In this document: piece after piece, positions 53,452 through 60,982 of the stretch
How the letters are laid out: the number at the start of each line of letters is the position of its first letter
Position numbering within the stretch: the first letter of the stretch is position 1
Assembly: GCF_009857885.1 (NCBI RefSeq)
Contig: NZ_WWER01000007.1
Span: 62,001-126,000 of the forward strand
Reading direction: 5' to 3'
Length of the DNA: 64,000 nt
From: Pusillimonas sp. TS35
GTDB lineage: Bacteria > Pseudomonadota > Gammaproteobacteria > Burkholderiales > Burkholderiaceae_B
Program-made: the position numbers and the translations under genes
Notes under the pieces: model-generated
Database searches by the model: none
What the model was told of the DNA's origin: nothing
The model's input: the letters and a program-made list of their open reading frames with translations, nothing else

Positions 53452-54177
53452 TCAGGCGGCCCCAGGCATACGATCTGGCAGGAGCAGGACGATGTTTCGG
53501 GGCCCGGAGCGTTTGATCCAGCCTTCAACCTCGAACGCTGTCAGCCGCCGGCTCAGTGTTTCGGGGGTAATGCCCAGGTAGGAGGCCAGGTCGCGATGAC
53601 TGAATGGCAGATGGATAGCGTTGCTGCCGGACGCTGCCGCCAACTTGAGCAGATAGCGCCCCAGCCGTGTGTCGATGGGCTCAGTGCCGATGGCGGCGGC
53701 CTGTTTTTCGGTGGAACCCAGACGGTGCGCCAGTTCGGCCATCACATGCAGGCCGATGGCCGGATACCGCAATAGCAGCTCGCGCAGATCCCGTTGCGCA
53801 ATCGAGCATATCTGTGATGTCTCGGTCGCCTGCGCGTAAGATTCGTGGCAGCCATCGTTGAACAGATTCAGTTCGCCCAGGAAATCGCCCGGCCCCAGCA
53901 TGCGCACGAGTTGCTCTTTGCCGGTTTCGGCCAGCCTGTACACCTTGACACGCCCTGCGTGCACGATGAACAACTGATCGGCAGGCATGCCGGCGCGATG
54001 GATGAAGGCGTCTTTCTCCAGGGTGCGCATGTGGGCGCAGGCCGCCACATTCTCGAGTTCGTCTTCGGGCAGATGGTTGAAAATGGGGACGAGCGAAACG
54101 CAAAGCGCCTTTGAGTGCGCCCCCGCTCCCGCGTGCGCGTCGTCATGATGATGCAGGCCTGATCTGCTTCTGTGCAT
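53452..54177 (-). CDS. Crp/Fnr-family regulator, Dnr-like (no iron-sulfur cysteines)
   Basis: 241 aa. A cyclic-nucleotide-type sensor domain (about residues 30-150, GDFLGELNLFNDG) precedes the Crp HTH with recognition helix GITPETLSRRLTAFE. The E-x-x-SR pattern is that of FNR/DNR proteins, which bind TTGAT/ATCAA-type sites. Only two cysteines occur near the N-terminus, so an FNR [4Fe-4S] cluster is unlikely; the N-terminus is His-rich (GLHHHDDAHAG). A nitric-oxide sensing Dnr/NnrR type is inferred. Start ATG 54177 follows CAGGAG. Confidence 0.9.
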   Translation of the reverse strand: MHRSRSGLHHHDDAHAGAGAHSKALCVSLVPIFNHLPEDELENVAACAHMRTLEKDAFIHRAGMPADQLFIVHAGRVKVYRLAETGKEQLVRMLGPGDFLGELNLFNDGCHESYAQATETSQICSIAQRDLRELLLRYPAIGLHVMAELAHRLGSTEKQAAAIGTEPIDTRLGRYLLKLAAASGSNAIHLPFSHRDLASYLGITPETLSRRLTAFEVEGWIKRSGPRNIVLLLPDRMPGAA

Positions 54178-54210
54178 GGTTGCTCCTGGGCATTGGATCG
54201 CGTGCCGCCG

Positions 54211-54226
54211 ATTGACCACCGTCAAT
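54211..54226. promoter_or_regulatory. FNR/DNR-type box ATTGAC-N4-GTCAAT
   Basis: A perfect inverted repeat (arms TTGAC and GTCAA, 4-bp spacer) in the 152-bp gap between the divergent Crp/Fnr gene and the DnrO-like gene. The consensus is TTGAT-N4-ATCAA; the only difference is T to C in both arms, keeping symmetry. Its centre is 111 bp before the DnrO-like start and 42 bp before the regulator start. Confidence 0.6.
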
Positions 54227-54329
54227 TTTTTGCCGCCGCGATACTCCTACTATGGATTCACCGCAACGCACTATGCATTCCGGCAAACACAATCTTGTGA
54301 AGCATATGCCTTCTCTTCAGGAGTACACC

Positions 54330-54827
54330 ATGAACCGCATCAAACAACTCGCCATTGCCGTGGCCCTGTCTTTCCCGCTTTCCGTAGTATCGCTCAGCGC
54401 GTTTGCCGCGCCAGAGGCTGCGCACGACCATGCCCAAGGCACGCAAACGCCGCTGCAGCTGAATGCCGGGCAGAAGTGGGAAACCGACGCTCCGCTGCGC
54501 AAAGGGATGAACGCCATCCACGAACAGGTGTCGGGCGCCCTGCCCAAGGCGCATGCCAATTCACTGACCGACGCAGAATACGACGCCCTGGCCGAGGCGG
54601 TATCCGGGCAGTTCACGTATATCGTACAGAACTGTCACCTGAAACCCGAGGCCGACGCGCAACTGCACATCGTGCTAGGCCACATCTCACAGGGCGTTGA
54701 AACCGTGCGCGGCAAAGAGGCCGGCCATCCACGGCCTGCAGGCCTGCTGAAAATCGCGCAGTCCCTTAATGCGTACGGGGAACACTTCAACCATCAGGGG
54801 TGGAAGCCGATCGACCTCGCGCATTGA
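54330..54827 (+). CDS. Exported DnrO-like protein of unknown function
   Basis: 165 aa with a signal peptide (cut near SAFAAPEA) and a His-containing start of the mature chain (EAAHDHAQG). The core is helical (WETDAPLRKGMNAIHEQVSG; YDALAEAVSGQFTYIVQNC; ADAQLHIVLGHISQGVETV), a pattern I associate with DnrO-type proteins found in nitric-oxide regulons; this recall is moderate. Start ATG 54330 follows CAGGAG. Divergent from the Dnr-like regulator with a matching box between, so it is probably NO- or oxygen-controlled and periplasmic. Confidence 0.65.
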   Translation: MNRIKQLAIAVALSFPLSVVSLSAFAAPEAAHDHAQGTQTPLQLNAGQKWETDAPLRKGMNAIHEQVSGALPKAHANSLTDAEYDALAEAVSGQFTYIVQNCHLKPEADAQLHIVLGHISQGVETVRGKEAGHPRPAGLLKIAQSLNAYGEHFNHQGWKPIDLAH

Positions 54828-54914
54828 TGCTGGTGCGGGCAACCGCGCATCCCGAAGGATGGCCGGCCCCGCCACAATCACACCACATGGCTGGCGGGCA
54901 ACGTCAATACGCCG

Positions 54915-55907
54915 TTACGCGGCGGGGTTCGACTGCCCCGCCACCAATGCCAGCACGGCGCGGGAACGTTCCGCGAACATCGTGAACATCTTGGGTACGC
55001 TTTCGTCGGGCCCCTGCCAGTTCACGATGAAGCAGAAACTGGTGCGCTGCGTGGGCTGTACCATCTGGCCCGCACCACAAAAGCAATGGAAGCCTTCCCA
55101 ATCAATGCTGCCGCCCTTGCCGTAAGCCATGATATCTGGCGGCACCATCATCGGCATGGCATCCGCCATGGCCGAAATTCGCTTGAATTCAGCCAAGGTG
55201 CCTGCCTCGCGAAATACCTTTCCCGCGAGCACTTGCTCGTACCACTGCGCCATTTCAGCGGCGGTGCTTTGCATGGTCTGGCGCTCGTTCATTGGCGAGC
55301 GCGGCGCCCCTGGATAATGGCCGGCCTGCAGTTGCTCCATGCCTTGCCAACCCAAATCCGTACCGTCTGGCGCGCCCGCGAGATATGAGAACAATATGCG
55401 GGTCGAGTCAGGGATACGTGTCGCACGCAGCCCCGACTGCTGGATCAGCGCGCGCACGCTATCGGGCCCCACGGCCTTGAGCGCCGCATCGGTGGCCGTA
55501 TTGTCACTGTGCGAGATCATAGCCTCAAGCACGCTTTTTGCGGCCGTTGTGCCCTGCAGCTTGATGAAGACAGGGCTGCCTGGCGACCATACCTCAGGAC
55601 CTATGCCGACCTGCATGTCTTCCGATTGCCTGCCCGCTTCAACCTCTTTTAGGTACTGCGCAAGAATGAATGTTTTGACCGCACTGCCGACGAACAGCGG
55701 TTGATCGGCCTGATGGGCGTACTGGCGAGCAGCGCCGCCCTGGCGCTGGATTCGCAGACAGACCGCCGTATTTGCCGTGATGGCCCCGAAGTGTTGCAGC
55801 GCCTGTTCGATGGCGCCCGGAGTGCCCGCGTCCGCGCGGGCCCACGCCGGCAAGGCCGCCGCAATAATGCCGCCCGCGGTTCCGGCTAGCAGAGTTCTAC
55901 GTTGCAT
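54915..55907 (-). CDS. Class A beta-lactamase-like serine hydrolase
   Basis: 330 aa, exported (twin-arginine-like MQRRTLLAGTAGGIIAAALP, cut at ARADA). The three serine-hydrolase motifs are present: S75-x-x-K78 (SAVKTF), S134-D135-N136 (SHSDNTATDA) and K264-G-G (YGKGGSIDW). The Omega-loop glutamate typical of true class A enzymes is not obvious. Either a divergent beta-lactamase or a related peptidase. It converges with the DnrO-like gene (87-bp gap). Confidence 0.88.
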   Translation of the reverse strand: MQRRTLLAGTAGGIIAAALPAWARADAGTPGAIEQALQHFGAITANTAVCLRIQRQGGAARQYAHQADQPLFVGSAVKTFILAQYLKEVEAGRQSEDMQVGIGPEVWSPGSPVFIKLQGTTAAKSVLEAMISHSDNTATDAALKAVGPDSVRALIQQSGLRATRIPDSTRILFSYLAGAPDGTDLGWQGMEQLQAGHYPGAPRSPMNERQTMQSTAAEMAQWYEQVLAGKVFREAGTLAEFKRISAMADAMPMMVPPDIMAYGKGGSIDWEGFHCFCGAGQMVQPTQRTSFCFIVNWQGPDESVPKMFTMFAERSRAVLALVAGQSNPAA

Positions 55908-56117
55908 GGCCTACCTCTTCTTATTGTTGCAGTTCGAGACATATAGCATGCGGACTGAACAGCGCCAAGCGCTTTGCCTGGCAGCATCCCAATGCAAGGG
56001 GCGGGGCCTCGCCTGCGCAGCTCGGGCCGCCCCCTCTTTTCTGCCGCCCTGGTGCCGAGAACACAGACGCGGCGGCTACAATCGGTCGTTCTGAGGCCCA
56101 TTACCGCTTCGCCAGCC

Positions 56118-57005
56118 GTGAAAATAGACGCTATTACAATCCAGCTTGTTTTGGCCATTGCCGAAGAAGGCAGTATTTCGCGTGCGGCCGACAAGCTCAA
56201 TCTTGCTGTGGCGGCCGCCTCGCGCCGCGTAAGCGAACTCGAGCAACAATGCGGCACCCGCATTTTTCAGCGCGTCCCGCACGGCACCAAGGTGACGGAA
56301 TCCGGTCGCATGCTGCTACGGCACATTCGCCAGCTCGACAGTCTGATCCTGCGCCTGAAGGACGATGCGGACGCCATCAGTCAGGGCCTGAACGGGCGCA
56401 TCGTCATCGGCGCGCCCAAGACGGTGGTGATGCAATTCCTTGCCAAGGATATCGCTCGCATCCACCGGCAGTATCCCGGTATCACCGTTCACGTCATCGA
56501 AGAAAACAGCAAGATTGTGCAGCAGCTGCTGCGCGATCGGGTGATCGACATCGGCATCTACGAACGAACCAGCGGCTTTCTGCCGCTCCAGCGCAGCGAT
56601 TATCGCAGTGACAGCTTAGTGCTCGTATACAGCCGGGCACATTTCACGTTTCCTGCCTGCCCCGTACCGCTGGATGACGTGCTGGCCGCTCCGCTTATCG
56701 CGCTGGGCAAGGGGTCTGCCATTCTCTCCGCAGTCCAGCGTGTCTACCGCAGCCGCGGCCGCATGTTCGAAGCGCGATTCGTGGTCAGCGGTTTCGACAC
56801 CATGCTGGCGCTGGTGCGCGAAGGGCTGGGCGTGGGCCTGATGCCGCCGGACGTCCTGCACGCGTTCCGCCAGGATGCAGCCATTGCCAGCGCCACGCTC
56901 GACGCCGCTTGGCCGGAGCGCCACTATGTGCTGTCGGCCATAGACAGCGAGGCCCAGCCTGTCGCCATGCGGAACGTGCTCGACATCCTTCTGTCCCCTC
57001 AATAG
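56118..57005 (+). CDS. LysR-type transcriptional regulator
   Basis: 295 aa. wHTH: VKIDAITIQLVLAIAEEGSI then NLAVAAASRRVSELEQQCGTRIFQR. Effector domain: NGRIVIGAPKTVVMQFLA and MLALVREGLGVGLMPPDV. The start is placed at GTG 56118, which gives the normal LysR N-terminus; the frame is open further upstream but the residues are not LysR-like. It lies upstream of and collinear with the CaiB/crotonase genes. Regulates them by inference. Confidence 0.9.
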   Translation: MKIDAITIQLVLAIAEEGSISRAADKLNLAVAAASRRVSELEQQCGTRIFQRVPHGTKVTESGRMLLRHIRQLDSLILRLKDDADAISQGLNGRIVIGAPKTVVMQFLAKDIARIHRQYPGITVHVIEENSKIVQQLLRDRVIDIGIYERTSGFLPLQRSDYRSDSLVLVYSRAHFTFPACPVPLDDVLAAPLIALGKGSAILSAVQRVYRSRGRMFEARFVVSGFDTMLALVREGLGVGLMPPDVLHAFRQDAAIASATLDAAWPERHYVLSAIDSEAQPVAMRNVLDILLSPQ

Positions 57006-57330
57006 AGGCCTCTCTCTACATTGTTGCGCTCTGGTTTCGCAGAATGCGAAACCAGACACACTCGACGCATCCTTGCCCTCGCACGCCGCACGATAAAGAA
57101 TGGCCTCCATCAACCATAACAAAGCAGCGGGAGACATCATGAAGCGGTGTGTTTTCTGGCGGGCGCCGCCACCATGCTGACCGCCCAGCGCAATAAATAC
57201 GCCAAGGTGGTTCGTGCCGCCGGCATCCGGGCCGACGCTGGAAGCCCATGGCCAGCACCCGCGCCCCGTGCTCGTGTAGCGCGTTGAACCAGGCCTGCCA
57301 CGCATCGGCGGGCTCACCGGAGAGGAGTTT
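57006..57330. other. Intergenic stretch with a decayed gene start
   Basis: 325 bp between the LysR stop and the CaiB start. ATG 57139 has a good ribosome site (GCGGGAGA) but its frame stops after 13 codons. A shift of frame within codon four gives CFLAGAATMLTA, which looks like a Bug or twin-arginine signal sequence, and then unrelated sequence. The rest holds no recognisable gene on either strand; the minus strand shows fragments (LHEHGARVLAMGFQ) I cannot identify. Confidence 0.45.
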
Positions 57331-58530
57331 ATGAAAAACACACACAACCTGCCTTTACAGGGCATACGCGTGCTTGATGTCAGCCAGGTGATGGCTGGAC
57401 CCTTTGCCTGCATGCTGCTGGCGGACATGGGTGCCGACGTGATCAAGGTTGAACCGCCCACAGGCGACCAAACGCGGGGCGCAATGGGGTTCAAGATGAA
57501 GGGGCCCGACAGCATGGGCTTCCTCAACATGAACCGCAACAAGCGTTCAGTGACGCTGGACTTGAAGAGCGAAGAAGGCCGCGCATTTTTCTACGACCTG
57601 GCCAGGACGGCGGATGTCATGGTCGAAAACTACCGCCCCGGCGCGGTCAAGCGCATGGGCATCGATTATGAAACCATCAAGGCTATCAACCCCAAGATCA
57701 TCTACGTCAGCATCTCCGGTTTCGGCCAGAGCGGCCCATGGGCGGAACGGCCTGGCTTCGACCTGATGGCCCAAGCCATGTCCGGCATCATGAGCGTCAC
57801 CGGCTACAAGGGGGAGAAGCCGGTTAAGGCGGGCGTACCCGTGGCCGACATCGGCTGTGCCCTGTTTGCCGTGTACGGCTTGCTTTCCGCATACATTGGG
57901 GCGCAGAAATCGGGCGAGGGTCAGCACATCGACGCCTCGCTCTTCGATGCCGCCATGGCGTTTTCCATCTGGGACATGTCCGAATACTGGGGCACCGGCG
58001 TCCCGCCTGCCCAACTGGGCACCAGCAACAAGATGAGCGCCCCGTACCAGGCCGTGAAAGCGCGCGACCGCTATTTTGTGATGGGCGCAACCAACCAGAA
58101 GCTGTGGACGCGGTTGTGCGAGCTGCTGCAACGCCCCGACCTTACCGACCACCCCGACTACGGCACGATTCCGCTGCGGCTCAAGAACCGCGAGGCCATG
58201 ATTGAGGAACTCGAACGCGAATTCGCCAAGCGCGACAGCGCGCAGTGGATAGACCTGATGCTGGCGGCGGGCATTCCCGCGGGCCCCATCCTGAGCTACC
58301 CTGAAGCCTTCGAGGGCGAACATGGCACGCACCGCCGCATGAGCATGGACATCGATCATCCCATCGAAGGCAAGGTCAGGAACATCGGCTTCCCGGTGAA
58401 AATGCTGGGCACGCCGCAGCAAGTGCGCCGTCACCCGCCGCTGCTGGGCGAGCACAACGCCGAGATCATTGCCGAAATCGAGGCGGGCAAGCCGCACGCC
58501 CCGGCACAACGCGGGCAGGCGGCATCATGA
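57331..58530 (+). CDS. Family III CoA-transferase (CaiB/BaiF type)
   Basis: 399 aa. The expected aspartyl nucleophile is D173 in GVPVADIGCALFAVYG. GIRVLDVSQVMAGPFACMLLADMGADVIKVE opens the fold and SGEGQHIDASLFDAAMAF follows the nucleophile. Start ATG 57331 has GAGAGGAG upstream. It overlaps the crotonase at 58527 by 4 bp. Family role: transfer of CoA from a donor (often succinyl-CoA or formyl-CoA) to a carboxylic acid. Confidence 0.94.
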   Translation: MKNTHNLPLQGIRVLDVSQVMAGPFACMLLADMGADVIKVEPPTGDQTRGAMGFKMKGPDSMGFLNMNRNKRSVTLDLKSEEGRAFFYDLARTADVMVENYRPGAVKRMGIDYETIKAINPKIIYVSISGFGQSGPWAERPGFDLMAQAMSGIMSVTGYKGEKPVKAGVPVADIGCALFAVYGLLSAYIGAQKSGEGQHIDASLFDAAMAFSIWDMSEYWGTGVPPAQLGTSNKMSAPYQAVKARDRYFVMGATNQKLWTRLCELLQRPDLTDHPDYGTIPLRLKNREAMIEELEREFAKRDSAQWIDLMLAAGIPAGPILSYPEAFEGEHGTHRRMSMDIDHPIEGKVRNIGFPVKMLGTPQQVRRHPPLLGEHNAEIIAEIEAGKPHAPAQRGQAAS

Positions 58531-59294
58531 GCGACAACGTAAAGCTGATCAGGCACGAGGCGGGCATTGCCGAGATCCTCATCGACAGGCCCGAGCGCCA
58601 CAACGCCATGACGCTGAGCATGTACGAAGACATGCTGCGGCTGATCGGCGCCTGTTCCGGCGATGCGGGTCTGCGATGCATCCTGTTTCGCGGCGCAGGC
58701 GGAAAGTCGTTCATCTCGGGCACAGACATCTCCTACTTCAGCGACTTTACGGCCGGCAGCCAGGGGCTGCGCTACGAAGCGTTCGTGGAGCGTGTCATCG
58801 ATGCGGTCGAACGCATCGCCGTGCCTACCGTAGCCGTGATCGACGGCTGGGCGGTGGGCGGCGGTCTGGCGCTCGCCACGGCCTGTGATTTCCGCCTCTG
58901 CAGCGCTGCGTCGAAATTCGGGGCGCCGATTGCCAAAACGCTCTCCAACACACTGTCTTCACGCAACATCGCGCGGCTGGCGGCTGCGCTGGGCGTGCCG
59001 CGCGTCAAGAAAATGCTGCTGCTGGCCGAGTACATCACAGCACAGGAGGCGCTGGATTGCGGCTATGTCTACCAGGCTTGCGACCCGCAGGCGTTGACGT
59101 CGGCCGCGTTCGATCTGGCCCGCAGGCTGGCCGCGCTCTCGCCCGTTACCCAGCAGGCGGCCAAGGAAAGCCTGCGGCGCATCGTCGCCGAGCAAAGCCT
59201 GCGGGATGAAGACTTGATCGAGCACGTGTACGGCAGCGCTGCGTTTCGCGATGGCGTGGCATCGTTCGTATCGGGGAGTAAACGGCAATCGTAG
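58527..59294 (+). CDS. Crotonase-fold enzyme lacking both usual catalytic glutamates
   Basis: 255 aa. Oxyanion-hole parts are present: FISGTDISYFSDF and DGWAVGGGLALATACDFRL. The first glutamate (GGGLEL in hydratases) is Ala here, and the second region, normally MPEVKLGI, reads APIAKTLSNTLS. So water addition by the standard mechanism is unlikely. Other crotonase reactions (isomerisation, C-C cleavage, decarboxylation, thioester hydrolysis) remain possible. Translationally coupled to the CaiB gene by ATGA. Confidence 0.88.
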   Translation: MSDNVKLIRHEAGIAEILIDRPERHNAMTLSMYEDMLRLIGACSGDAGLRCILFRGAGGKSFISGTDISYFSDFTAGSQGLRYEAFVERVIDAVERIAVPTVAVIDGWAVGGGLALATACDFRLCSAASKFGAPIAKTLSNTLSSRNIARLAAALGVPRVKKMLLLAEYITAQEALDCGYVYQACDPQALTSAAFDLARRLAALSPVTQQAAKESLRRIVAEQSLRDEDLIEHVYGSAAFRDGVASFVSGSKRQS

Positions 59295-59355
59295 CAGCGG
59301 CCCACAGGCGTGGCACCGTCTCCATAAAGTTGCGTAGAATAATCCGCAACCACCG

Positions 59356-60081
59356 ATGAACGCGATACCATCCATGTCCCACATGCCCCTTGCCTTCGAT
59401 CACCTGGTCGTCATCATGCGCGACCAGCTGCAAGATCGCGCACCGCTGCTGGCGCGCGACGGCTACCACCTCACCGAACTGGCCGTGCACAATCTGGGGT
59501 CGATGAATCACCTGATCACGCTGGACACCAGCTACATCGAGTTGCTGGGATGGCCACCAGGCAAGCCGCCTGAACGCAAGGAAATCGCCGCGCAACCGCT
59601 AGGCCTGGACGCTCTGGTGTTCAGGATGGCCGATGCCGCCGCCACCCGGCTGCGGCTGCTCGACGATGGGTTCACGCCAGGAGAGGTGCAGCGCCTTGAG
59701 CGCCCCGCGCCGGGGCGCACCGCCGGGGTGGTGCGCTTTGATACGCTGCGCTTTGCGGTGCAACCAGTGGCGGGGCTGCGCGTGTACTTCTGTCAGCACC
59801 TCACGCCAGAATACGTCTGGTATCCAGAGGTCATGAACCACCCGAACGGCGCGCAATCGCTGGCCCGCATTATCGTGGACGCACCGGATGCCCAAGCCGC
59901 GCAGGTGCTTGCCCGATTGGCAAACGGCAACGCAGTCGCGGCAGAAGACGGCTATATCATCCAACTGCCCAATCTCGCGCTGCATATACGCCTTCGACCC
60001 GACCTTGCGCAGGCGCGCATCGCGCAAGCCACCGTGCGCCATCGCGACGGACGGCTGCAGGTATTCGACCCGCACGTATAA
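59356..60081 (+). CDS. VOC/glyoxalase-like domain protein
   Basis: 241 aa. The N-terminal AFDHLVVIMRDQLQDRAPLLARDGYHLTEL and NHLITLDTSYIELLGWPPG follow the glyoxalase-like (Glyoxalase_3) pattern, in which His and Glu usually bind a metal. The second half (HPNGAQSLARIIVDAPDAQ) is the paired module. It follows the crotonase by 61 bp; the start lacks a clear ribosome site, and ATG 59374 is an alternative. Its reaction is unknown; metal-dependent isomerase or dioxygenase types exist. Confidence 0.8.
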   Translation: MNAIPSMSHMPLAFDHLVVIMRDQLQDRAPLLARDGYHLTELAVHNLGSMNHLITLDTSYIELLGWPPGKPPERKEIAAQPLGLDALVFRMADAAATRLRLLDDGFTPGEVQRLERPAPGRTAGVVRFDTLRFAVQPVAGLRVYFCQHLTPEYVWYPEVMNHPNGAQSLARIIVDAPDAQAAQVLARLANGNAVAAEDGYIIQLPNLALHIRLRPDLAQARIAQATVRHRDGRLQVFDPHV

Positions 60082-60132
60082 AGAATCGATCACCGCATGC
60101 GGCGGCGGCCGATTGCCGCCGTGCGCTGCAGA

Positions 60133-60810
60133 TTACAGATAAATCTTTGCCAGCCCCTTGGTGACAGCGGCCACGATTTGATCCTGCCGCAAAGAGATGT
60201 GCGCGGTGATGAGCGCTTCCATGGCCGCCGCATCCCGCCTGGCCAACGCGTCGAGCAGTGCCTGGTGCTGCCCTTGCGTGGACGCGCGTACGCCGGCGTC
60301 CATTGAAATCCAGCGCATGAAGCGGATACGTCGATTAAGCCAGACCATCATTCTTTCCAACTCTGCATTACCGCTCATCTGAGCCAACCGCAGATGAAAC
60401 CCCTCATCCAACCCGACCAGCCTTGCGACCGGCTCTGACGAAGGCACCGCGCGGCTGTGAGCGAGGTAGTCTGCAAGTTCGGCGATTTGTGCGTCGCTGG
60501 CACGTTCGACGGCGTAGCGGCAACATTCTTTTTCCAGGCCCAGGCGCAACTCGTACAGGTCTTTCATTTCACGCACATCCAGCCGGCGCCGCACATAGCC
60601 GCGCCCCGACTCATCCAGAAAACCTTCGTAGGCCAAGGCCATCAGCGCCTCGCGCACCGGCGTTCTGCTGACCCCCAGTTGCTGGGCCAGCTCAGCCTCG
60701 TTCAGCTTCTCGCCCGGCTTCAGATCATAAAAAATTGCCATGTCGCGCAGGCGATCCAGGACTTCTTCACCACGCTTGCCGCGTGCCCGGGAGATGGTTC
60801 TAGCTTGCAT
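60133..60810 (-). CDS. GntR-family regulator, FCD subfamily
   Basis: 225 aa. wHTH at about residues 12-78 (LKPGEKLNEAELAQQLGVSRTPVREALMALAYEGF) and a FCD domain with DLYELRLGLEKECCRYA and HQALLDALARRD. It is convergent with the glyoxalase-like gene and divergent from the ThDP enzyme (172-bp gap), its likely target together with the Bug gene. Confidence 0.92.
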   Translation of the reverse strand: MQARTISRARGKRGEEVLDRLRDMAIFYDLKPGEKLNEAELAQQLGVSRTPVREALMALAYEGFLDESGRGYVRRRLDVREMKDLYELRLGLEKECCRYAVERASDAQIAELADYLAHSRAVPSSEPVARLVGLDEGFHLRLAQMSGNAELERMMVWLNRRIRFMRWISMDAGVRASTQGQHQALLDALARRDAAAMEALITAHISLRQDQIVAAVTKGLAKIYL

Positions 60811-60935
60811 AGATAGGGAAACAAAGGTTGACGTCAGCCGCCGTCGTCAAGGCACGGCAAGGCTGGGTATGCGTGCCGCTCAGGCATGCGGATTATCCCA
60901 TTTTCACGTACCGCTGTATTTCCAGCATACATTTA

Positions 60936-60943
60936 AGTATACT
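60936..60943. promoter_or_regulatory. Candidate GntR operator AGTATACT in an AT-rich promoter
   Basis: An 8-bp palindrome in a strongly AT-rich part of the divergent gap, 40 bp before the ThDP enzyme start. A second half-site, ATACT, follows at 60951-60955. GTATAC-centred sites are common for FCD GntR proteins. Weak evidence on its own. Confidence 0.35.
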
Positions 60944-60982
60944 AAATTAAATACTCAACTCAATAGTGGGGAGATGGGCGAC

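Noticed and set aside
57547-58509. 320-codon open frame on the minus strand
   Set aside because: Shadow of the CaiB gene in the opposite frame.
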